Shown: positions 1 to 10,915, counted from the first letter of the stretch. The stretch: 64,000 nucleotides of DNA from UBA6168 sp039819485 (GCA_039819485.1 JBCBRY010000033.1:1-64000); one strand, 5' to 3'. The notes: a model not told the origin generated them from the letters alone. Made by a program: numbers and translations.

Positions 1-1
1 A

Positions 2-697
2 GAGATGTTGATTGATGAACTGGGATATGAACTGACCGGCGTAGTTGACAATGGGGAATCGGCGTTGTTAATAATCGGAAAATCAGCTCCTGATTTAATT
101 TTAATGGACATTGATCTAAAAGGAAAACTGACGGGCCTTGATGTTGCACGAATTATTAAGAATAAAAATATTCCCATCATTTTTACGACTTCCTTTAAAG
201 ATCGGGAAACTTATGCCGAAGCTATGGAAACCAATGCTTATGGTTATTTGGTCAAACCATTTAGTAAGTTGTCGTTGCAATCGTCCATAGAAATGACGGT
301 ACGTTCTGTGTATGAAAAAGGAATCGGCAATAAAAAATCGGAAAAAAATAATTCCTGGGAAACTGATCTTTTATTGCGAGAATTTTTTATGATCAAACAG
401 AGTGGCGTTCTTCAAAAAGTGAAAATCAATGACATTAATTTTATTCAGGGGGAAGGGAATTATAGTACACTGCATACCGATAAAAAAAAGTTTGTAGTAA
501 AAATGTCCATGAAAAAGATTTTAGCTAAACTGGACTCAAATTTATTTATTCATGTTCATAAAAGTTATTTGATCCAACTCAATAAAGTTGATTCCATTGA
601 TACTTTAAATCATAAAATAAATATTGGAGAAAACAGTATTCCATTAGGGCGTAATTTTAAGACAGACTTACTGGATCGTTTTGAGTTGTTGAAATAG
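2..697 (+). CDS. LytTR-family response regulator, 5' end outside the window
   Basis: Two-component response regulator that would bind DNA when phosphorylated. The receiver domain covers about residues 1-100 of the visible part, counted from the first Met at position 5; the phospho-acceptor is probably D35 in LILMDIDL and the conserved Lys is K84 in GYLVKPF. A LytTR DNA-binding domain follows at about residues 125-228 (INFIQGEGNYSTLHT, FIHVHKSYLIQLNKVDSI). The usual start of a receiver (first beta strand and acidic pair) is missing and the frame is open to the window edge (GAG at 2-4), so the gene almost certainly begins upstream. LytTR regulators usually work with a sensor kinase; the TPR kinase at 10916-12889 is not adjacent, and a partner may lie upstream of the window. 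Confidence 0.9.
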   Translation, partial: EMLIDELGYELTGVVDNGESALLIIGKSAPDLILMDIDLKGKLTGLDVARIIKNKNIPIIFTTSFKDRETYAEAMETNAYGYLVKPFSKLSLQSSIEMTVRSVYEKGIGNKKSEKNNSWETDLLLREFFMIKQSGVLQKVKINDINFIQGEGNYSTLHTDKKKFVVKMSMKKILAKLDSNLFIHVHKSYLIQLNKVDSIDTLNHKINIGENSIPLGRNFKTDLLDRFELLK

Positions 698-1362
698 CAT
701 TTAATTGAAAATGAAGAATGGAAGGGGAGAATTATTTCTTTAATTTTAAGAAAGTAGCGTTTGGTAAAGTGTACAAAAATATATAAGCAAAATATACATC
801 TGGTTTTTACTTCCCACTTCCCGCCGCATATCACCATATCTTGACGATTTGTCACCATTCATTAAAATAATTGCTTCCTTTTTGTCACCTTTGTACCGTC
901 TTACCGTAATGTACTTTTCGACTGCACAATTAGCTAACATTCCCAAAAGGTTTATCGATTTATGCTCATTATAAATTAAATCTGGTTAAAGATTAAAAAC
1001 ATTTATAATGACTGTTGAAATCAACTTTGTATTCGAGCCAAATGATTAAATAAATACTATGGGCTGACGAAGACTACACAAAACAGGATTGCTTTACACT
1101 TTCCCCTGCCATCCTCACCATCTTCTGGTTCCATACACAACAGTCTCCTTCAAACTGCTCTTCCAATCGACTCTTCAGGAGACTCGAACGGTCTACTTCA
1201 CAAGTATGTATCACCCCTAATTCACTGCCCTATGCAGGGTTGTCAATTTCATTGGCAGGAAACAGTATTGTGCGCCAAAAGACGTGGTCTTGTTCGCAAG
1301 AGCTTTTGCTGTACACTTGGTTCAAATCCTAATTAATATCTATAACCCAAATTTTTTTCACA
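698..1362. other. 665-bp intergenic region, no gene recognised
   Basis: Lies between the LytTR regulator and the giant secreted protein. It is AT-rich up to about 1060 and more GC-balanced after that. No frame looks coding. Two TAnnTTTG-like strings with one mismatch (CAccTTTG at 886-893, CAacTTTG at 1022-1029) could be promoter -7 elements for the giant gene, but neither has a clear -33 partner. A weak 8-bp inverted repeat (AGTCTCCT / AGGAGACT, 1142-1184) is the only structure seen. Confidence 0.5.
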
Positions 1363-4300
1363 ATGAAGTTATTAACACTATTATCGAATTGTCTTGGAAG
1401 TGTTGGCGTCGCAAAAAGGAATTCCTTTTTGTACCGGAACAAATACTTCTCAGCCGGTGGTTGGCCACTGCTGACGACGGTTTTTCTCATGATGGCAATG
1501 GCCTTTTCACAAACGGCCAGGGCTCAAAGCTGCTCTACGGGGCTGGAATTTTTTACCATCAGTCATTTTGGTGATCCGGACAATGGAACGGCTTATGGCT
1601 TCCTGCCGGATGGCAATGTGGTTACCGTAACCGAAAATGAAACCGGTGGGGCTATCGCAGTGGCGGATTTTGGCTCAGGTGCAGATGGCGCCCTGAACGG
1701 CTGTTTTGTCAATACCACCAATAATATTACCGATGGAGGTTACCTTTCCCTGTCCACCGGGGATAACGATGCTGCGGAGTATACCTATACTTTTTGCAAC
1801 CCGGTGACCGATCCGTACATTTTTGTCGGGCCTTCTGGCATAGAGGTGGGTACGACGGTGACGGTGAAAGACGGGGGCGGAGCTGATATTCCCATTTCTT
1901 TGATCGATGGTGAAACCGGCTTTGGTGTGACCGGGAGTGAGATCAATGCCACCTCCAATAACGTCAGTGGTTATGTGCAGATCAATGACGGGGTAGCCCG
2001 TACGACCATCGTTTTGGTGGTGGTCAACGATCCGCCGAATGGGGCAGATGGATTCGATCTGGCCATCGGCGTATGCATGACCCCAACCACTACACCTGCA
2101 CTGGGCACCTATGCGTGTGCCTCGGGCGCAACGGAAGAACGCATTGATTTTGATGCGTTAGGTTTGCTGACGTCTACGCTGCAGGCCAATGGCGGGTCGC
2201 AGTCCAATTTGAACACAGGTTATAAGGATGAAAACGGAAACGACATCGTTTTTTCCACCATCTCTACCGCTGGGCCAAATGTCTGTTCATCCACTTTCGC
2301 ATCAGCCAGTGATGTGAACAGTACCATCCCAAGTATCGACCAGGAAACAGGAGGAGGTGCCAACACGGGGAATACGATTACCTATGAATTTGCCAAACCG
2401 ACCAAGTTCCGCATTGAATCGGGTGGGGCGGACATGGATGCCGGCGAGTATGTGATCATCAAAACTTTTGATGCTTCCAATACGCCCGTTAATGTAACGG
2501 CCAAACTGAACAATTACCCGTCGAACCCAAATGTCTATCTGAACAGGCAGGCAGTGCAGGACATCGCCGCCAGTGAAATTGAGATTGTAGCCTTGGCCAA
2601 TTCATCGATCAATTGGGAAATACAGGCACTCAATCCAGTCTCCAAAGTGGAGATTACCATCGTCACATACAACGATGCTGCTGCCAACGACATCGTAGAA
2701 TATGATTTTTATGTCTGTGACAACCCACCAATTTCTCCTTCGGCGCCACCGATCCTTTGTACCACGGGGCAGAAGTTTTACACCACCAGCCACTTCACGT
2801 CCACCTCGGCGGCTTTCCCGACGGGCAGCGGCGTTGCCATGACGGAAACCAATATAGTGGAAGACCCCGTCATCACCTATAACGAGAACAATGCAGAAAA
2901 CAACCTGAGCCAATGTTTTGTCAATACCACCAATTTCATCGACGGGGGTGGTTACATCCGAGTGTTGGCGGAAGGAGGTGATGCCGTCGATTTTACTTAT
3001 AATTTCTGCGAAGCAGTGACAAACCCTTTTATTTTCGTGGGCAATGATGGAATCGAATCCGAGACGACCATTGAAGTACTGGAAGCAGATGGAACCACGC
3101 CCATCCCTATCTTCCTCAACGATGGCGACCCGCAGTTCAAAGTGACTGCGCCGAATATTATTGGTTCGGATGAACTGGAAGGTGGGGAATCCGGCTATGT
3201 CCAGGTGCAGGACAACGTGGCCCGGACAACCATCATTTTGCGAGTCGTGCGTGCAGCCAATCAGGGCGACCTTGATGGCTGGAACATGGGCATTGGCGCT
3301 TGCAGCACTCCGACCACGACCCCTCCACTTGGAACCTATACCTGCCCCGCAGGGGCAACCGAAGAAAGAATTAATTTTGATGCGATCGGGCTGTTGAGCA
3401 GTACTTTGCAAACCAATGGCGGCTCTCAGACCAACCTCGCCACTGGCTATTTTGACGACAACGGAAACCCGATCAACTTCTCTTCCATTGCTACTTCCGG
3501 CCCTTCACACTGTGCAGCTACCTTTGCTTCGGCCAGTGAGGTAAACAACAATATCCCAAGCATCGATCAGGAAACAGGTGGCGGTGCGAACACTGGAAAT
3601 ACCATCACTTATGAATTTACGAACCCGACCCAGTTCCGCATTGAATCGGGTGGGGCGGACATGGACGCCGGGGAGTTTGTGCGCATCCGCACTTTCGATG
3701 CTTCGAATACACCTGTTCCCGTTACGGCGAAATTATCATCTTACCCCGCTGCGGAAAATGTATTGCTGAACGGACAGGCGACTACAGACATTTCTGGCAG
3801 CGAGATTGAAATTTTTGCATTGGCGAATACGGCCCAAAATTGGGAAATACAGGCGGTCAACCCAGTGAGCAAGGTGGAAATCACCATTGTTACCTACAGC
3901 GATGCGGCGGGCAATGACATCGTGGAGTATGATTTCTACATCTGTAGCTCTCCTGTCCCGCCGCTTCCACCGATCCTTTGTGCAACGGGCCAAAACTTCT
4001 TCACGACCAGCCACTTCACTTCGACGACGGCCACTTTTGCCGATGGAAATTCCGTCGCCATGACCGAGCAGGACATTGTGGAAGATCCACAGATTACTTA
4101 CAATGAAAACAATGCGGATAACAACCTCAGTTCTTGCTTTGTCAATACGACCAACTTTATTGATGAGGGTGGTTATATCCGGGTAATTGCAGAAGGGAAC
4201 GATGCGGTTTCTTTTAAATATGATTTTTGCGAAGCAATCACCAACCCGTTTGTCTTTGTGGGCAATGACGGTATTGAATCCGAGACGACCATTGAAGTAT

Positions 4301-7300
4301 TGGAGGCAGACGGAGTGACCCCGATCCCAATAGCGCTGATCGACGGACATGCTGAATTTAAAGTAGTGGCGCCTAACATCATTGGTTCTGATGAAAATGA
4401 AGGTGGCGAATCTGGCTATGTGCAGATTCAGGACAATGTGGCGCGTACCAGTATCATTTTGAAGGTCGTAAGAGCCGCGAATCAGGGAGACCTGGATGGC
4501 TGGAACATGGGCATCGGTGCTTGTTCCGATCCAACTACAACGCCTGCTGTACCTTATGCTTGCCCTTCGGGCACAACAGAAGAACGGATCAATTTTGCGG
4601 CATTAAGCCCACTTCTTTCCAACACCACTTTGCAAACAAATGGTGGCTCACAAGCAAATCTGGCTACGCCGTTCAAAGATGTAAATGACGATCCGATCGT
4701 ATTTGCTTCCATCTCTACTTCTGCACCAACTCACTGTCCAATCAATTTTGCTTCGGCCAGCGATGTGAACAACAATACGCCAAGCATTGATCAGGAAACA
4801 GGCGGTGGTGCCGGTACCGGTAATAAAATCACTTACGAATTCACCAACCCCATCCAGTTGCGCATCGATTCTGATGGGGCAGATATGGATGTCGGGGAGT
4901 ATGTGCGTATTGAAGCGTTTGATGCATCAAATGCACCGGTGGCGTTGAACGGTCTCCTGTCCAATTATTCTCAGTCAAATGTGCTGATGAACGGTCAGGC
5001 TGCCATGGATATTTCTGCCAACGTGATTGAAGTGTTCTCTTTCGCTAATACGGGGGTCAACTGGGAAGTTCAGGCGCCGACGCCAGTGAAAAGAGTAGAA
5101 ATTACCATCGTTGCAAACAGCAATAACGCAAATGCAGATATCGTCGAATACGACATGTTTGTCTGTGCCATTCCTTGCTCCGCAAACATTCCGACCTGTG
5201 CATCAGGCACTGAAGCACGGGGTGTGACCACTTCGTGGACAGCTCACACCTCCAATACCGCAGATGGTGACCTCGGCTCGACCAGCATGGCGTTGTCCAG
5301 CACGGGCGGATTGCAAGTTCGTCGCCATTATGGAAATGGGGCATCGTTATCTTTCAATGGTTGTGACCCTGACCAGTCATTGGAACCAGCCACAGGTGGT
5401 TCGTTGATGATGCGGATTCCTTCCGGCTCGCAAAATGGTACGGTGACCATTACGCCAAGTAGCGCAGTGACTGATCCGGTGGTGTACATCGGTAGGTTGC
5501 AGGCCAATACGACGATTGATTTTGTTAATTCAACGGATTGTATACAGTTATTAAAACAGCGGGGCGGGCTACAAGTAGTTGGCTCCACACAGATACAAGA
5601 CAACGGGGGGGTCCAGGGATATGGCATCGTCCAGTTGATCGGAACTTTTGACAATGCCAACCCGATCCTGGTGGACTATACTTCTTCCGGCGGGGCTGAT
5701 GCGTTCCGTTTTACACTTGGTGAATTACAATGTTTGTCACCAAGTGCAGTGGAAGCCTGTGGGCCGGTATTGGAAGGTGTGACATGTTCAGGTACGCAAA
5801 CCCCGACGGTACGGGTAGCCGGCTGGAGCAAAACCAGCAATACCAGTGCCGACGGAGCCATGATTCTGAACGGCGATAATATTAATATAAATGCAGCCGT
5901 AACTGGCACTGGGCTAAGGATCGTAAGAACCGCTACCGACCGGCCTCGTACTTTTGGGAATCCAAATTGTTATGCACCAAACGCCAGGGAAGGCGGATGG
6001 ATGTACCTGCGCCAAACGACAGCTGGTTCTGGTGTTTTGACCATCAATTTCCCTGAGCCTGTTTCTAATCCGCTGGTGTACATCAGAAACCTGGTAAACC
6101 GTGATCTGGATTTTAGTAGTACGGCCGATGTTGATGGCAATGCAGCTTGTTGCCTGGCACTGGTCAGTGGTTGCCAGGGGCTGGCTGTTAATGGTGCGTT
6201 GGTAAGCGATACCGGAGGCTCAGGCCAGGCAGATGGCGTTATTCAGGTGTTGGGGGAATTTACTTCGTTAAATATTCAAATGGGGGGGGCCGGGCCGGAG
6301 GTCGTACTCCTTTCCGTTGCCGATCCGAATGATGAAGAATGTGCCGACGAACCTTCCTGCCAGGCAACGGTCGATTTAGCGGAATGTGGCCCTGGTGAAC
6401 TGCGGTCTACTACCACTTCCTGGAATTCTAAGATGGGCAATTCACAGGCAAACGGCACGTTTGCTTCAGGTGATAACGGTTCAATAAACGTTTCTTCAAC
6501 CACGACTGGCAATGTGTCGATCAGCGGAGTGCGCTCCGGAGGTGCTTCTTCTGTTTATCGGAATAGCACCTTTTATGCAGTGCGGCCAGCCAACGGCCCG
6601 AATGGATACTTGTGCTACCGTTCACCTGCCAATGGCTCCGGCCAGATCAAGATCACTTTCGCTGAATCCGTGACCGATCCGTTGATTTACGTTGGTCGGA
6701 ATGGATTGTTGTGGACGAAGTTGGATTTCAGCCCGACCGTACAGGACGACGGAAGCCCGGTTTCCTGCATGGCTGAAATTTCCCAGAACGGATCCATGAT
6801 TTATAATGGTTTTTCATTGGAAGACAATGGCTCTTATGCCCAGGGACAAGGCTTGTATCAGTTGCAGGGTGATTATTCTGAAATCATTATTGATGTAACG
6901 AAAACTCAAAGCAAGCGCGAATATTTCTATCTGACGGTAGGTGAGGTAAATGACGATTGTGATCCAACACCTCCTCCGTGCGAGGCCGATGTGGCCAGTT
7001 GTAGTCCGGGTGAACTTCGGTCCGTTACGGCGAATTACATCTCACATACCAGTACTTCGGCCAACGGCGTGTATGACAGTGAAGAATATGGAACTGTCTT
7101 TTCGGCTAACGTGACCTCCTCTGATGGTACGAACCTGCCGATCGTAGGACACCGTTACAGCCGTGCAGCAAGTGCTTTCAGAAATATGAACGTCTTCGAC
7201 GCCCGTCCAAAGGAAGGCGGCTACTTAATGGTAGAGGACCGTCGAAATGGATCTGGGAACAGCGGTATGTTGACGTTTACTTTTGCGGAAGCAATGTACA

Positions 7301-10300
7301 ACCCGGTCATTCATATTCGTGGTGTAGGACGAACCTCACTGGATTTCGCACCGACCGTTGATGAAGATGGCGCGCCGGTAGCATGCGTTGCATTGTTAGA
7401 AGGGAATGTTCAGGCACAAATCAATGGAACAACCTTCCAGGATACCAACCCTGGTGGTTGGCAGGCCAGTGGTACCGTCCAGCTGATCGGTTCATTTAGA
7501 GAAATAAAAATCGACGTGAGTAAAACGGCCGGTTCGCAAAACGACCGCTTTTACCTGGCTGTCGGTGAAGCATGTGAGGATTGTGACCCAACACCGCCAA
7601 CGTGTGAACCAGCCATTGCTGAGTGCCCTGCAAATATGAACGGTGCCGATGCTGCTTCTTTCACATCTCATTCTTCCAACAGTGCAACCGGTACATTCCC
7701 GGATTATGACAATGGCGCCGTTTCATTGACTGGTTCGATCAATAATGCCAACGCTGTTTTTACTGAAAGTACTTCTCAAAGCGCGTTGTGCAGCTTCCCA
7801 GGTACTTCCTGCATCACGCCTGCAACTGGTGGCTATGTGAATATTGAGGCAAATGGCACAGTGGGCAGCATCGTCACCTGGACGTTTGGCGAACCCGTTA
7901 CCGATCCGATATTCTACGTAGAAGGTTTGAACAGCTATGAGCTTGGATTTGGCAGCTCTACCCAACAGGATGGCTCTCCGATTGGCTGTCTGGCTGAAAT
8001 TTGTGGAAACAGTGGTTTTGAGGTGAACGGTACTGCCATTACTGATGTCAATCCTGGCGGTTTTCCAGAAGCAGGGGGAGCGGTTCAATTGATCGGTACG
8101 TACTCCGAAGTGATGATGGAGATCAATTTCAACTCAGGTGCAACACCGGACGATTTCCGGGTTACGTTTGGCGAGCAGAAAACAGAATGTGCTACGGTGC
8201 CTTCACCAATGATCGTGAGTGCGGACATTACTCCCGTGGATTGTTTTGGGGCGAGTACAGGGATCATTAATGTTTCTGTCATCAATGGAATGCCGGGTTA
8301 TACTTTTGATTGGGACGACCTCCCGGGAACCAATGATCCTGAAGATCGCACCAACGTTCCCGCCGGTCAGTATACCGTCACCGTAACGGATGCCAACGGA
8401 TGCACCGCATCACAAACCTTTAATGTGACGCAGTCTAATTCAGCACTCGATGTGACTGGCGCCGTAACTGATGTACTGTGTTTTGGAGGAAATGATGGAG
8501 CGATTGATATTACCGCTTCCGGGGGCGTGGCACCGTACAATTACGACTGGGCTGATATGCCAGGTACCAGCAACTCGGAAGACCGAACCGGATTGTCGGC
8601 CGGCACCTACACTGTCAGTGTAACTGATAATAAAGGATGCGAAGTGATCAAGAATTACGACGTGGATGAACCAACAGTTGCCCTTGCCTGCACCTCCGTC
8701 GTGTCCGCAGCATGTGATGGCGGTGACAATGGGGCAATTGATGTAACTGCTTCAGGTGGCACCCCAGGCTACACTTATGACTGGGGCGATATACCAGGGA
8801 ATACGAATACGGAAGACCGCGACAACCTCCCCTCCGGAACGTATAACCTGACTGTGACCGATGCCAATGGATGTACCATTACCAAATCCATCGAGGTAGC
8901 ATCTTCTCCTGCCATTAGTTTGGATGCAGTTGCCACTCCTGCCAGTTGTCCGGGCGGAACGGACGGTGAAATAGAACTGACCGTGTCCGGAGGAATGCCG
9001 CCTTTCACTTTTGATTGGGACGACCTGCCTGGCATGGACGATTTGGAAGACCGGACTGGCCTGTCAGAAGGAACTTACTCCGTTATTGCGACAGATGACA
9101 ACGGTTGTACAGCAGCTACTTCTGCTACCATTGTATCAGGAGACAATACACCACCATCGGCGCTTTGTCAGAACCTCAATATCGATTTAGATAATGCAGG
9201 CAATGCTACGGTCGATGCGTCCCAAATTGACGATGGTTCAACTGACAATTGTGGGGCAGTCACCTTGTCGCTCAGTCAAACGAATTTCAACTGCGAGGAT
9301 GTTGGAGATGTCAGTGTGGTGCTGACCGTCACAGATGGGTCAGGCAATGAGAGCAACTGCCCAGCTACCATCACGATCAATCCGTTTGTCACCATTACGA
9401 ATGCAATGGTGGGTGATGAATCTTGCGGTGGTGCCAGCGATGGCTCCATCATTGTGGAAGCTACTGCTCCTGCCGGACAGGTTTTCTATTCAATTGACGG
9501 AGGTGTGACCCTGTCTCCGAGCGGTGTATTCGAAAATCTCGCTCCTGATGTTTATACGGTATTGGTACAAGTGCAGAAAACTGCTCTGTGTACTGCGGAG
9601 GGCACTTTCACTGTCGATCCCGGACCAACGCCTACCATTTGGTACAGAGATGCTGACGATGACGGGTATTCGGACGGAACGACCATCAGCTCCTGTGTAC
9701 GCCCATCTGGCTACAAGACGGCTGCTGAATTGAATGGGCAAACTTCAGGTGATTGCAATGATGACGACCCATTGGCTTTCCCTGGCCAGGTTTGGTACAG
9801 TGATCAGGACAATGACGGATACGGCGACGCCAGCGGTGGAAGTAGTGGCGGACCTATCACAGGTTGCAACCGGCCGTCTGGCTATAAGGCTGCCAGTGAA
9901 CTTCCCGGTGGTATTGACAATGATTGTGATGATTCAAATGCGGCTGTCAACCCGGGTGCGACTGAAGTTTGTAACGGCATCGATGATGATTGTGACGGTC
10001 AGATAGATGAAGGGGTTTCTGGCAATCAGACTTTTGTAGGCAATGTTTACCTGTTCACACAAGCGGATGTAGATGCTTTCTCTCCTTGCTACAACAAGAT
10101 TCAGGGTGAATTGTATATTTCTGGTTACAACATTACCAACCTGAATGCACTGAGCAACCTGGAAGAAGTGACCGGAAACGTTACGATTCAATATACATCC
10201 ATCACCGACATGAGCGGTCTGGATGCATTGCAGACGATTGGGATGGCCTTTAAGATCTTTTTTAACAGTCAATTGAATACGCTGGATGGTCTTGGCGGGC

Positions 10301-10779
10301 TTACCTCGGTGGGCAGTTTCTTCCACCTGTACTATAATTTTACATTGGAAGATTGTTGTGCGGTGGCTGCTTTGCTGGACAATGGCGGCGTAAGTGGTGC
10401 CGTGGTCATCTTCTTTAACCAGGCAGGCTCACACTGCAACAGTCAGGCAGCCATTATTGCAGACTGTAATCCTACACCAAATCCTTTTAACGGAGGAGGA
10501 AACAATAGTGGTTTGACCATTACCTCGGCGGTGGATGCAAATGCCGTCACCTTGTTCCCGAATCCGGCCAGTAACCTGGTTTCGGTCAGGTTGGACGGGA
10601 CTTATGAAAAAGGAAAGGTTCAGGTGACGGATTATACCGGCAGGGTTGTTTTTGTACAGCAAATGCCGCAGAACACTGCGAAACTTGAACTTAATGTAGA
10701 TGGCTGGGCAGCTGGCCTTTACCTGGTACAGACTACCATTGACGGTGAAATATTTGTTGAGAAATTAATGATCAAATAA
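1363..10779 (+). CDS. Giant secreted repeat protein (3,138 aa) with SprB repeats and T9SS sorting tail
   Basis: A very large exported protein, probably a cell-surface or released adhesin-like product. N-terminus: an unusually long signal peptide with about 34 polar/basic residues before the hydrophobic stretch and likely cleavage after ARA at residue 54. Then three copies of a ~408-residue unit (conserved start Cys at 57, 466 and 873; each carries DQETGGGA and SGGADMD-like strings), five ~200-residue units (about 1280-2280), four SprB-type repeats (about 2282-2594; DWDDLPG, GTYTVSVTD), an HYR-like segment, another SprB-like unit, two MopE-type acidic motifs (WYSDQDNDGYGD; EVCNGIDDDCDGQID) likely to bind Ca2+, an L-domain-like beta-helical stretch (about 2887-3020) and a C-terminal type A sorting domain (LFPNPASNLVSV ... 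LYLVQTTIDGE). The family (established) is exported by Sec and then T9SS, with the tail removed. Monocistronic: a terminator follows. Function otherwise unknown. Confidence 0.93.
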   Translation: MKLLTLLSNCLGSVGVAKRNSFLYRNKYFSAGGWPLLTTVFLMMAMAFSQTARAQSCSTGLEFFTISHFGDPDNGTAYGFLPDGNVVTVTENETGGAIAVADFGSGADGALNGCFVNTTNNITDGGYLSLSTGDNDAAEYTYTFCNPVTDPYIFVGPSGIEVGTTVTVKDGGGADIPISLIDGETGFGVTGSEINATSNNVSGYVQINDGVARTTIVLVVVNDPPNGADGFDLAIGVCMTPTTTPALGTYACASGATEERIDFDALGLLTSTLQANGGSQSNLNTGYKDENGNDIVFSTISTAGPNVCSSTFASASDVNSTIPSIDQETGGGANTGNTITYEFAKPTKFRIESGGADMDAGEYVIIKTFDASNTPVNVTAKLNNYPSNPNVYLNRQAVQDIAASEIEIVALANSSINWEIQALNPVSKVEITIVTYNDAAANDIVEYDFYVCDNPPISPSAPPILCTTGQKFYTTSHFTSTSAAFPTGSGVAMTETNIVEDPVITYNENNAENNLSQCFVNTTNFIDGGGYIRVLAEGGDAVDFTYNFCEAVTNPFIFVGNDGIESETTIEVLEADGTTPIPIFLNDGDPQFKVTAPNIIGSDELEGGESGYVQVQDNVARTTIILRVVRAANQGDLDGWNMGIGACSTPTTTPPLGTYTCPAGATEERINFDAIGLLSSTLQTNGGSQTNLATGYFDDNGNPINFSSIATSGPSHCAATFASASEVNNNIPSIDQETGGGANTGNTITYEFTNPTQFRIESGGADMDAGEFVRIRTFDASNTPVPVTAKLSSYPAAENVLLNGQATTDISGSEIEIFALANTAQNWEIQAVNPVSKVEITIVTYSDAAGNDIVEYDFYICSSPVPPLPPILCATGQNFFTTSHFTSTTATFADGNSVAMTEQDIVEDPQITYNENNADNNLSSCFVNTTNFIDEGGYIRVIAEGNDAVSFKYDFCEAITNPFVFVGNDGIESETTIEVLEADGVTPIPIALIDGHAEFKVVAPNIIGSDENEGGESGYVQIQDNVARTSIILKVVRAANQGDLDGWNMGIGACSDPTTTPAVPYACPSGTTEERINFAALSPLLSNTTLQTNGGSQANLATPFKDVNDDPIVFASISTSAPTHCPINFASASDVNNNTPSIDQETGGGAGTGNKITYEFTNPIQLRIDSDGADMDVGEYVRIEAFDASNAPVALNGLLSNYSQSNVLMNGQAAMDISANVIEVFSFANTGVNWEVQAPTPVKRVEITIVANSNNANADIVEYDMFVCAIPCSANIPTCASGTEARGVTTSWTAHTSNTADGDLGSTSMALSSTGGLQVRRHYGNGASLSFNGCDPDQSLEPATGGSLMMRIPSGSQNGTVTITPSSAVTDPVVYIGRLQANTTIDFVNSTDCIQLLKQRGGLQVVGSTQIQDNGGVQGYGIVQLIGTFDNANPILVDYTSSGGADAFRFTLGELQCLSPSAVEACGPVLEGVTCSGTQTPTVRVAGWSKTSNTSADGAMILNGDNININAAVTGTGLRIVRTATDRPRTFGNPNCYAPNAREGGWMYLRQTTAGSGVLTINFPEPVSNPLVYIRNLVNRDLDFSSTADVDGNAACCLALVSGCQGLAVNGALVSDTGGSGQADGVIQVLGEFTSLNIQMGGAGPEVVLLSVADPNDEECADEPSCQATVDLAECGPGELRSTTTSWNSKMGNSQANGTFASGDNGSINVSSTTTGNVSISGVRSGGASSVYRNSTFYAVRPANGPNGYLCYRSPANGSGQIKITFAESVTDPLIYVGRNGLLWTKLDFSPTVQDDGSPVSCMAEISQNGSMIYNGFSLEDNGSYAQGQGLYQLQGDYSEIIIDVTKTQSKREYFYLTVGEVNDDCDPTPPPCEADVASCSPGELRSVTANYISHTSTSANGVYDSEEYGTVFSANVTSSDGTNLPIVGHRYSRAASAFRNMNVFDARPKEGGYLMVEDRRNGSGNSGMLTFTFAEAMYNPVIHIRGVGRTSLDFAPTVDEDGAPVACVALLEGNVQAQINGTTFQDTNPGGWQASGTVQLIGSFREIKIDVSKTAGSQNDRFYLAVGEACEDCDPTPPTCEPAIAECPANMNGADAASFTSHSSNSATGTFPDYDNGAVSLTGSINNANAVFTESTSQSALCSFPGTSCITPATGGYVNIEANGTVGSIVTWTFGEPVTDPIFYVEGLNSYELGFGSSTQQDGSPIGCLAEICGNSGFEVNGTAITDVNPGGFPEAGGAVQLIGTYSEVMMEINFNSGATPDDFRVTFGEQKTECATVPSPMIVSADITPVDCFGASTGIINVSVINGMPGYTFDWDDLPGTNDPEDRTNVPAGQYTVTVTDANGCTASQTFNVTQSNSALDVTGAVTDVLCFGGNDGAIDITASGGVAPYNYDWADMPGTSNSEDRTGLSAGTYTVSVTDNKGCEVIKNYDVDEPTVALACTSVVSAACDGGDNGAIDVTASGGTPGYTYDWGDIPGNTNTEDRDNLPSGTYNLTVTDANGCTITKSIEVASSPAISLDAVATPASCPGGTDGEIELTVSGGMPPFTFDWDDLPGMDDLEDRTGLSEGTYSVIATDDNGCTAATSATIVSGDNTPPSALCQNLNIDLDNAGNATVDASQIDDGSTDNCGAVTLSLSQTNFNCEDVGDVSVVLTVTDGSGNESNCPATITINPFVTITNAMVGDESCGGASDGSIIVEATAPAGQVFYSIDGGVTLSPSGVFENLAPDVYTVLVQVQKTALCTAEGTFTVDPGPTPTIWYRDADDDGYSDGTTISSCVRPSGYKTAAELNGQTSGDCNDDDPLAFPGQVWYSDQDNDGYGDASGGSSGGPITGCNRPSGYKAASELPGGIDNDCDDSNAAVNPGATEVCNGIDDDCDGQIDEGVSGNQTFVGNVYLFTQADVDAFSPCYNKIQGELYISGYNITNLNALSNLEEVTGNVTIQYTSITDMSGLDALQTIGMAFKIFFNSQLNTLDGLGGLTSVGSFFHLYYNFTLEDCCAVAALLDNGGVSGAVVIFFNQAGSHCNSQAAIIADCNPTPNPFNGGGNNSGLTITSAVDANAVTLFPNPASNLVSVRLDGTYEKGKVQVTDYTGRVVFVQQMPQNTAKLELNVDGWAAGLYLVQTTIDGEIFVEKLMIK
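1531..5163 (+). repeat. Three tandem ~1.22-kb coding repeats within the giant gene
   Basis: The DNA encodes three successive copies of one module, starting at about 1531, 2758 and 3979, with periods of 1,227 and 1,221 bp. Copies 2 and 3 are closest to each other (for example TTSHFTST, NPFxFVGNDGIESETTIEVLEADG, DLDGWNMGIGAC), and copy 1 is more diverged. This points to internal duplication with later divergence. Long coding repeats like this are also places where short-read assemblies collapse copies. Confidence 0.85.
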
Positions 10780-10807
10780 GCTTCACTTTTAAGCAATTCG
10801 ATAACAG

Positions 10808-10839
10808 TCGGGCCCTCTTCGTAAGGGCTCGGCTTTTTT
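10808..10839 (+). terminator. Rho-independent terminator of the giant gene
   Basis: An 8-bp GC-rich stem (CGGGCCCT / AGGGCTCG, one G-U pair) with a 7-nt loop is followed by GGCTTTTTT. It lies 30 bp after the stop codon. Confidence 0.85.
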
Positions 10840-10915
10840 AATGAAAAATGAAGAATGGCCTGTACCAAAGTGAGTTCGGGACAGGCCACCTTTTATTTTT
10901 CGTTTTCAACTACAC

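Noticed and set aside
1142..1184. Weak 8-bp inverted repeat before the giant gene
   Set aside because: Short stem with a 27-nt loop and no T tract; expected by chance.
2602..3411. Long open frame (269 codons) on the minus strand
   Set aside because: It lies fully within the giant secreted gene, whose plus-strand frame is far longer and has clear domains; the minus product has no recognisable features.
3736..4350. Open frame on the minus strand in the second and third giant-gene repeats
   Set aside because: Shadow caused by the coding repeats; similar shadow occurs at the same place in the other copy.
1531..5163. Regularly spaced DNA repeats that might suggest an array or tandem element
   Set aside because: They are in frame, ~1.2 kb long and encode a repeated protein module; no CRISPR-like short repeats or spacers exist.
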